6,673 bases of DNA from NCBI GenBank assembly GCA_002400365.1, contig DHFK01000082.1, positions 1 to 6,673 on the forward strand. Direction: 5' to 3'. Source of the DNA: Anaerolineales bacterium UBA4826 (GTDB lineage Bacteria > Chloroflexota > Anaerolineae > UBA4142). A program made the translations under genes and the position numbers. Below the pieces are notes generated by a model. The model made no database searches, was not told the origin of the DNA, and saw nothing but the letters and a program-made list of their open reading frames with translations. Shown here piece after piece: positions 1-4,369 of this stretch; position 1 is the first letter of the stretch; the number at the start of each line of letters is the position of its first letter.

Positions 1-726
1 CTCGGTCTCAGCGCAACCCCGTTCCGCACCGACGATGAAGAGTCCGAAAGGCTGGCCCGCCGTTTCGACAAGCGTTGGCTGCCGGCAAATCAGTTTGACC
101 TTCATCGCCGCCTCCGGGCGCAATGTGTCTTGGCGGAAGTGGACAACGAGGCGCTGGAGAGTGGCATCAGTTTGACGCCCGAGGAGATCGAACGACTCTC
201 CAAGATACCAGAACCGTGGGAGGGGATTGACTTCGAGAATCTGCTCGAAGCGATCAACCAGCGCTTGGCTGGCAGCAAACAACGCAACGAAAGGTTGGTC
301 GAGCGAATCGGGAAGGCGGAAGAACGCTCCATCCTTCTTTTCGCCAACTCCGTTTTGCACGCGGAGGAGATGGCGGCTCGACTCAATTTGCAGGGGATTC
401 CCGCGGCCGTAGTCAGCGGGACGACCCCCACCGTTGCACGTCGATACTTTCTGGACCGTTTCCAGCGCGGTGAAATCCGTGTTCTCTGCAACCACACGGT
501 CTTGAGCACCGGCTTCGACGCCCCCAAGACCGACATGGTGCTCATTTCCCGAGCGGTTTTCAGCCCTGTGCGCTATATGCAAATGGTTGGGCGTGGCCTG
601 CGCGGGGAGCAGAATGGCGGCACACCGCGCTGCCGCATTGTCACTGTGTTGGACAATCTCGGCCGGTTTCAAGATCGGCACCCCTATCACTTCTGCAAGA
701 GATTCTTCAGCCCCGATGATGAATAG
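1..726 (+). CDS. Superfamily 2 DEAD/DEAH helicase, C-terminal part (5' end outside window)
   Basis: The reading frame is open from base 1 and ends at TAG 724-726, giving 241 visible residues; the N-terminus with the Walker A and DEAD/DEAH motifs lies outside the window. The first residues, LGLSATPFR, are helicase motif III (SAT at residues 4-6). The second RecA-like domain follows: ILLFANSVLHAEEMA (110-124, motif IV region), LSTGFDAPK (168-176, motif V) and QMVGRGLRG (194-202, motif VI with the arginine fingers). The motif V and VI style resembles RadD/YejH-like and restriction-associated helicases, so ATP-driven DNA or RNA translocation is likely; the substrate and partners cannot be told. 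It converges on the minus-strand operon. An attC-like site starts 35 bases after the stop in the same orientation, so the gene may be an integron cassette gene or the end of a defence locus. The helicase family is certain; the specific role is unknown. Confidence 0.9.
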   Translation, partial: LGLSATPFRTDDEESERLARRFDKRWLPANQFDLHRRLRAQCVLAEVDNEALESGISLTPEEIERLSKIPEPWEGIDFENLLEAINQRLAGSKQRNERLVERIGKAEERSILLFANSVLHAEEMAARLNLQGIPAAVVSGTTPTVARRYFLDRFQRGEIRVLCNHTVLSTGFDAPKTDMVLISRAVFSPVRYMQMVGRGLRGEQNGGTPRCRIVTVLDNLGRFQDRHPYHFCKRFFSPDDE

Positions 727-761
727 CCATCGCGAACGGCACGGGCAGCATTCTGAAAGAG

Positions 762-821
762 GTGTAACAACCGGTTGCAGCGGACGGCACTTCGCACCGC
801 CGCTGAACCGGAGCGTTAAGC
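762..821 (+). other. Integron attC recombination site (59-base-element type)
   Basis: The element is 60 bases long. It opens with GTGTAAC (762-768; one base off the RYYYAAC consensus) and closes with GTTAAGC (815-821; a full match to GTTRRRY), so recombination would fall after G815. Between them, 771-783 pairs with 800-811 over 12 bp with one extra base (G777). A second extra base (A784) precedes the inner pairing of 785-787 with 797-799. Both extra bases lie on the same strand, six bases apart, which is the position of the two extrahelical bases IntI uses to recognise the folded bottom strand of attC sites. From memory, the layout matches the aadA-type attC in length and bulge positions, including the TAACAA start and the GCGTTA end. 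Orientation and distance suit a cassette made of the upstream helicase gene. No integrase gene is visible. A chance hairpin is possible but unlikely. Confidence 0.78.
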
Positions 822-827
822 CCAAAA

Positions 828-853
828 AGAGGCGAGTCCTACGACTCGCCTCT
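828..853 (-). terminator. Bidirectional rho-independent terminator
   Basis: A perfect 11-bp inverted repeat (828-838 with 843-853) encloses the four-base loop CTAC. Read on the minus strand, the hairpin begins 25 bases after the stop of the Hdr/NarI-like gene and is followed by a T run (complement of A824-A828), so it is a good intrinsic terminator for the nuo operon. On the plus strand it is followed by the weaker tract CCTTCTTCTTT and could also stop transcription from the helicase side. It starts only six bases beyond the attC-like site. Confidence 0.88.
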
Positions 854-877
854 CCTTCTTCTTTCGCGGCTTTCGCG

Positions 878-2929
878 CTACAACGCCTCCGCCACCAACT
901 CCGCAATATCCTTCCGCGCGATCTTTTCATCCACACTCAACGCCTTGGTGCCGTCGTCGAGCATCGTCATGCAGAACGGACACGCGGACGCGACGGTTTG
1001 CGCGTTCACTTGAATCACGTCCTGCACGCGCCGATTGTTGATCCGCGTGCCGGTGTTCTCTTCCAGCCACATGCGACCGCCGCCACCGCCGCAGCACAAG
1101 CCATGCGCGCGCGCGCGTGGCATCTCGACCACGTTCACGCCGTTGATCGCTTGCAGCACCGTGCGCTGCGGATCGTAGATGCCGTTGTAGCGACCCAGGT
1201 AACACGAGTCGTGGTACGTGATCGTTTGCCGCATTGTCTTCCATAGTTTCAGGCGACCGTTGCCAAGCAGTTCTGCGATCAACTGGGTGTGATGAAGCAC
1301 GCCGAACTTGCCGTCGAACTGTGGGTACTCGTTCTTGATCGTGTTGAAGCAGTGCGGACAAGTTGTGACGATGCGCTTGAATGTGTATTTGCTCAGCGCC
1401 TCGACATTCTCTGCCGTCGCCATCTGGTAGAGATACTCGTTGCCGAGCCGCCGCGCCGACTCACAGTTGCAGCGCTCTTCGCTCATTACCGCGAACTTGA
1501 CATTTGCCGCCTGCATCACCTTGACGAACGCGCGCGTGGTTTTCTGTGCGCGCACATCGTACGCTCCCGCGCAGCCGACCCAGTACAGCACGTCGTACTC
1601 TTCGCCGGCTTGGGCGCGCGGCACGTCGAGGCCCTCCGCCCATTTCAGCCGATCCGCCTTAGGTAACCCATACGGATTCCCCTGCCGCTCCATCGAGTTC
1701 ATCGCGCTCGCGCCCGACGGCTGCACCGAACCTTCGGACAGCGTGAGGTACCGGCGTAGGTCAATGATCGTGCCGAGTTGGTCAATCGCAACGGGACACG
1801 CATTGACACAGCCCATGCACGTCGTGCAGTCCCACAACTCTTGCGCGTCAATCACTGCGCCGTGGATCGCGCCTTTCGTCTTCGCGTGCGAAACTTCAAA
1901 CAACTTGACGATGATGTTTTTCGGCGACAGCGCTTTACCTGTGATCGCCGCCGGGCAGGCGTCCTGGCAGCGACCGCAGCGCGTGCACGCATCGAAATCG
2001 AGCAACTGCTTCCACGTAAACTCTTCGAGTTTGCTGACGCCGAACGATTCCTGCTCTTCGATATTTTCGATTTTTAGAAGCGCGCCGGCAGGTTCGAGTT
2101 TCTTGAAGAAGGTGTTGATACTCGATACCGCAAAATGCGACATCTTGGTAAACGACACCGTGCCGATGAAGACGAGCGCGGCGAGCGCGTGAAACACCCA
2201 GGTGAATGCGTGCAGCGTCTTTAGCGCGCCGAGATCAAGGCTCGTCAACAATCGCGAGAGGGGCCAGCCGACCACCGAGCAGGTCGTGCAGAACATCGCG
2301 CGCTCGCCGAGCCGCGCAGTTTCGGTTGGCTGCGCGGCGAGGCGCAAGATTTCGATGATGAACCCGGTGAGGACGATGAACGCCAGCGAGCCGATGATCC
2401 ACGAATCTTCGCGGAAATAGCGTTTGCCCGAGCGACCGTCGAGCCGTTCCGGTTTGACGCCGTACCGGATGACGAATGCGATCACAAGACCGATCAGCGC
2501 GAGCAGACCAAAAATATCGAGGATAGTTTTGTAGATTTCGTAAAAGCCGTTTTCGAGCAATCGCCACTGGTTGGGATTGATCAACGGCTTGGTAATGTCC
2601 CAGTCAATCGTCGCCAGCGCAGTGCCGATGAACAGGACCACCATGCCCCACATGATGCCAAGGTGCATCGCGCCGGCGGGTTGAATATCGAGCGCGACTT
2701 TTTTCGTGGCGATGCCCAACGTGAGCCACATCCGAATCCGCTCGCCCAGCGGTCCCCACTCGAATTTGCCTTTGCCCTTGCGCCAGTGTTGGACGCGCAG
2801 CCACATTCCGTAGAAGAGAACAATAATGGCTACGAGACCGCCGAGGTACACAGCAATCTGCAGCCATTCGGGAATGTTCCAGAACGTGGGGCGACAAATG
2901 AGCCCGGGGGGACAAGCGAATTCCGGCAT
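878..2929 (-). CDS. Membrane Fe-S oxidoreductase, NarI-HdrD fusion (EMO-like, ETF:menaquinone oxidoreductase candidate)
   Basis: This 683-residue protein begins with about five membrane segments (roughly 24-44, 86-107, 134-156, 176-197, 238-260) of NarI/HdrE type. His89 and His240/His247 are candidate haem b ligands. A cytoplasmic part follows. It has two 4Fe-4S motifs (C315/C318/C321/C325 and C368/C371/C374/C378) and two CCG domains (C453, C487, C524, C527; and C576, C612-C613, C650, C653) of the kind that bind noncubane 4Fe-4S clusters in HdrB/HdrD. Such a fused cytochrome b plus HdrD layout is that of EMO (DUF224 family), which passes electrons from electron-transfer flavoprotein to menaquinone, and of DsrMK/HdrDE-like complexes. 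No etfAB gene is visible, so the electron donor is inferred. The ATG at 2929 is chosen because AAGGAG stands 7 nt before it; an ATG 45 bases upstream would add a non-typical extension. The gene is last in the operon, 84 nt after nuoI. The first CCG domain has CNC where CTG or CNG is more common. Confidence 0.88.
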   Translation of the reverse strand: MPEFACPPGLICRPTFWNIPEWLQIAVYLGGLVAIIVLFYGMWLRVQHWRKGKGKFEWGPLGERIRMWLTLGIATKKVALDIQPAGAMHLGIMWGMVVLFIGTALATIDWDITKPLINPNQWRLLENGFYEIYKTILDIFGLLALIGLVIAFVIRYGVKPERLDGRSGKRYFREDSWIIGSLAFIVLTGFIIEILRLAAQPTETARLGERAMFCTTCSVVGWPLSRLLTSLDLGALKTLHAFTWVFHALAALVFIGTVSFTKMSHFAVSSINTFFKKLEPAGALLKIENIEEQESFGVSKLEEFTWKQLLDFDACTRCGRCQDACPAAITGKALSPKNIIVKLFEVSHAKTKGAIHGAVIDAQELWDCTTCMGCVNACPVAIDQLGTIIDLRRYLTLSEGSVQPSGASAMNSMERQGNPYGLPKADRLKWAEGLDVPRAQAGEEYDVLYWVGCAGAYDVRAQKTTRAFVKVMQAANVKFAVMSEERCNCESARRLGNEYLYQMATAENVEALSKYTFKRIVTTCPHCFNTIKNEYPQFDGKFGVLHHTQLIAELLGNGRLKLWKTMRQTITYHDSCYLGRYNGIYDPQRTVLQAINGVNVVEMPRARAHGLCCGGGGGRMWLEENTGTRINNRRVQDVIQVNAQTVASACPFCMTMLDDGTKALSVDEKIARKDIAELVAEAL

Positions 2930-2936
2930 GAAACAA

Positions 2937-2942
2937 CTCCTT
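2937..2942 (-). promoter_or_regulatory. Shine-Dalgarno site of the NarI-HdrD fusion gene
   Basis: The minus strand reads AAGGAG here, 7 nt before the ATG at 2929. It decides the start of the membrane oxidoreductase gene against the ATG at 2974. Confidence 0.85.
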
Positions 2943-2952
2943 CGTTGAAAAC

Positions 2953-3012
2953 TCAAACCTGCCAAAGGCGCCAAAGGGGGTTGGCAAGTTTGGCTGATTT
3001 GGCAAGTTTGCC
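2953..3012. repeat. Intergenic short repeats between nuoI and the NarI-HdrD gene
   Basis: The 84-nt gap is built of related GGCAAGTTTG / GCCAAAGG units. TTGGCAAGTTTG occurs at 2981-2992 and again at 2999-3010 (18-base period), and GCCAAAGG occurs twice in tandem from 2961 with a 9-base period. The last unit ends just after the nuoI stop codon. I see no promoter in it. Similar low-complexity spacers are common in Chloroflexota and cyanobacteria. Confidence 0.7.
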
Positions 3013-3013
3013 C

Positions 3014-3535
3014 TTATGCTTCCACGCCGCCTTTGACCGGCGGAATCGCGGCGTACAGATTGCCTGGGTCCTTCATCGGACGCGGCGTACTCCGATTAGG
3101 CGCGGGCGGCGGAACGAGCAACTTGTCTTTCGTGATGATCGCGTCGCGCCGATTGTAGTAGGAGAGTTCGTAATCATGTTCAAGCACAATCGCGCCGGTT
3201 GGGCACGCTTCTTCGCAGAAACCGCAGAAGATACAGCGAATCAAATTGATTTCGTACCGCTTGGCGTAGCGTTCGCCGGGTGAGAAACGATTCGCGTCGG
3301 TCTGCTCCGCTGGCTCGACGTAGATGGCATCGGCGGGACACGCCGCGGCGCAGAGCGAACAGCCAATACATTTTTCCAAGCCATTGTCGTGTCGCTTCAA
3401 CTCGTGGCGCCCGCGGAAGCGCGGCGCGACCGGTTTTTTCACCTCGGGATATTGAATCGTGACCGGCGGAGTGACCATCTCCCGCAACGTCACGGACATG
3501 CCTTTGAACAACGCACCGATGTCGGGGAAAGCCAT
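3014..3535 (-). CDS. nuoI: NADH-quinone oxidoreductase subunit I (two 4Fe-4S ferredoxin domain)
   Basis: This 173-residue protein is full length for bacterial NuoI. It carries two 4Fe-4S motifs, CIGCSLCAAACP (C56, C59, C62, C66) and CIFCGFCEEACP (C101, C104, C107, C111), and the lead-in RFRGRHELKRHDNGLEKC typical of the family. These bind clusters N6a and N6b, which hand electrons from the NuoG arm to the quinone-reducing NuoB side of complex I at the inner face of the membrane. The N-terminal REMVTPPVTIQYPE is the usual segment before the first cluster. The ATG at 3535 has GAGG 7 nt upstream (3543-3546). The style is closest to Actinobacteria and Chloroflexota. nuoH, the common upstream neighbour, is absent; a MNT/HEPN pair lies between this gene and nuoG. 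The gene ends with TAA. Confidence 0.96.
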   Translation of the reverse strand: MAFPDIGALFKGMSVTLREMVTPPVTIQYPEVKKPVAPRFRGRHELKRHDNGLEKCIGCSLCAAACPADAIYVEPAEQTDANRFSPGERYAKRYEINLIRCIFCGFCEEACPTGAIVLEHDYELSYYNRRDAIITKDKLLVPPPAPNRSTPRPMKDPGNLYAAIPPVKGGVEA

Positions 3536-3550
3536 GTCAAAACCTCAATA

Positions 3551-3571
3551 ACAAATGACGAATGACAAATC
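3551..3571. repeat. Three tandem heptamers between HEPN and nuoI
   Basis: ACAAATG, ACGAATG and ACAAATC stand in a row (3551-3557, 3558-3564, 3565-3571). This is a short tandemly repeated repetitive (STRR)-type heptamer tract filling most of the 34-nt gap, and it overlaps the last bases of the HEPN stop codon. It separates the HEPN stop from the nuoI ribosome binding site. Confidence 0.75.
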
Positions 3572-3962
3572 ACTTGGTTATCAAGCCGAGCCGCGCGCGG
3601 ATGAATTGCCGGACCTGTTTCATCGCCGCGATGGCATCGCCCGCGTCTTGCTCAGTCGCTTTGAAACCTGGATAACGAGCATCAACCGCATAGGGGAACA
3701 AGAGCGCAAGCGAGTCTGAAATCAACTCAAAGGTAGAATCTGCTTCCATACAAAGATATCTCAGTCTGACCAAGTCGTGTATCTTGCGAAAGCGGATTCG
3801 ATGGCGCACCAAGAACGCTTTGACGTACTTCTCGGCGCACTGTTGCGAATGAAAACAGGCAGTGTTGTACGCGGGATATTTCCTTTGGCGCAAGGCAACC
3901 TGCGCTTGACGGTAATCCTCTTCAGCGCGCTCAAGTCATTCTTCAAGCGGTTCGTCGTTCAT
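3570..3962 (-). pseudogene. HEPN-domain toxin gene interrupted by an in-frame TGA at codon 9
   Basis: From the ATG at 3962 the frame reads MNDEPLEE, then TGA (3936-3938), then LERAEEDYRQAQVALRQRKY and on to the TGA at 3570-3572, 129 sense residues in all. The part after the stop has the HEPN pattern: an A-E-x-D-x-x-x-A first helix, CFHSQQCAEKYVKAFL, and RFRKIHDL, which contains an R-x4-H motif of HEPN ribonucleases. Family members commonly have Trp before the A-x-x-D helix (W-x-x-A-x-x-D), so one TGG to TGA change would explain the stop. The ATG has AAGG 6 nt upstream and overlaps the end of the MNT gene by 20 nt, as in intact MNT/HEPN operons. A TTG at 3893 could start a 107-residue product lacking most of helix 1, but its ribosome site is weak. 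In related pairs HEPN is an RNA-cutting toxin neutralised by MNT. Readthrough of TGA-C is possible; loss of function is more likely. Confidence 0.8.
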
Positions 3963-4368
3963 AGAGTACCTTGCCCATGCCGAGGATTTCTTGGAAGAAA
4001 TAATCGCCAATTTTCAGGCGCTGTTCTAACTCGGCAGGAGTGCGAACAAGCAAATCCATTGGAAACGTCTTGCCATGCACCGCGCCGATGACACGCGCAG
4101 TGCGAGGCGCAGGTCGTTCGTCACTCTCCATGATAACTAACATATCCACGTCGCTGTCAATGTTTGGCTTGCCGTACGCGTACGAACCGAAGAGAATGAC
4201 TTTTTCGGGATTAAACTCGTCCACAATCTTGCGCACGACGGCGTTGATTTGGCGGCGCGTGACGCGTTTGAATTCCGAGCGCGGTGAAGCCGCCTTGTAT
4301 GTCGCGCGTCGCTCGCGCACGGCGCGGTTCGTTCTTTTCCTACTCGTGCGAACGACCGCACGCGGCAT
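3943..4368 (-). CDS. MNT-type minimal nucleotidyltransferase (antitoxin of a MNT/HEPN pair)
   Basis: This 141-residue protein has the DNA polymerase beta-like signature GSYAYGKPNIDSDVDMLV (G61-S62, D73, D75) and a third carboxylate at D105 in FPMDLLVRTP, so the metal-binding site looks complete. MNT proteins of this class modify and neutralise a HEPN partner by transferring nucleotides to it; here the partner frame follows directly, overlapping by 20 nt. The ATG at 4368 comes one base after the nuoG stop, with GGAGAAGG (4375-4382) inside the nuoG tail, so translation is probably coupled to nuoG. The first 35 residues form an Arg/Lys-rich extension ahead of the usual start of the fold (VTRRQINAVVRKIV). 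No ATG, GTG or TTG sits at the fold boundary, so the extension appears real. The antitoxin role is inferred from the family and the neighbour. Confidence 0.88.
   Translation of the reverse strand: MPRAVVRTSRKRTNRAVRERRATYKAASPRSEFKRVTRRQINAVVRKIVDEFNPEKVILFGSYAYGKPNIDSDVDMLVIMESDERPAPRTARVIGAVHGKTFPMDLLVRTPAELEQRLKIGDYFFQEILGMGKVLYERRTA
3969..3972 (-). promoter_or_regulatory. Ribosome binding site of the HEPN gene, inside the MNT gene
   Basis: The minus strand reads AAGG here, 6 nt before the ATG at 3962. It supports that ATG as the original HEPN start, which places the TGA at 3936-3938 inside the gene rather than before it. Confidence 0.6.
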
Positions 4369-4369
4369 C

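Noticed and set aside
1105..1120. Alternating GC run (Z-DNA-like)
   Set aside because: It encodes PRARAH within the NarI-HdrD gene and is ordinary for this codon usage.
587..2192. Long plus-strand open frames (587-1246, 1289-1666, 1440-2192) opposite the NarI-HdrD gene
   Set aside because: They lie antisense to a well-supported gene, are Arg/His-rich without recognisable motifs, and overlap each other. This is expected from high-GC codon bias.
2930..2974. Earlier start (ATG at 2974) for the NarI-HdrD gene
   Set aside because: The extra 15 residues run through the repeat spacer, and the AAGGAG site is placed for the ATG at 2929.
2953..3012. CRISPR array in the nuoI spacer repeats
   Set aside because: The units are 8-12 bases with no unique spacers of constant length, and no cas genes are present.
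3570..3893. HEPN gene as a complete 107-residue protein starting at TTG 3893
   Set aside because: The frame carries clear HEPN sequence upstream to 3935 and, past the stop, to an ATG with a ribosome site. The TTG start would drop most of the first helix and has only a weak ribosome site.
3936..3938. UGA read as tryptophan (alternative genetic code)
   Set aside because: nuoG, the MNT gene and the HEPN frame all end with TGA, and TGG is used for Trp throughout, so the standard code applies.
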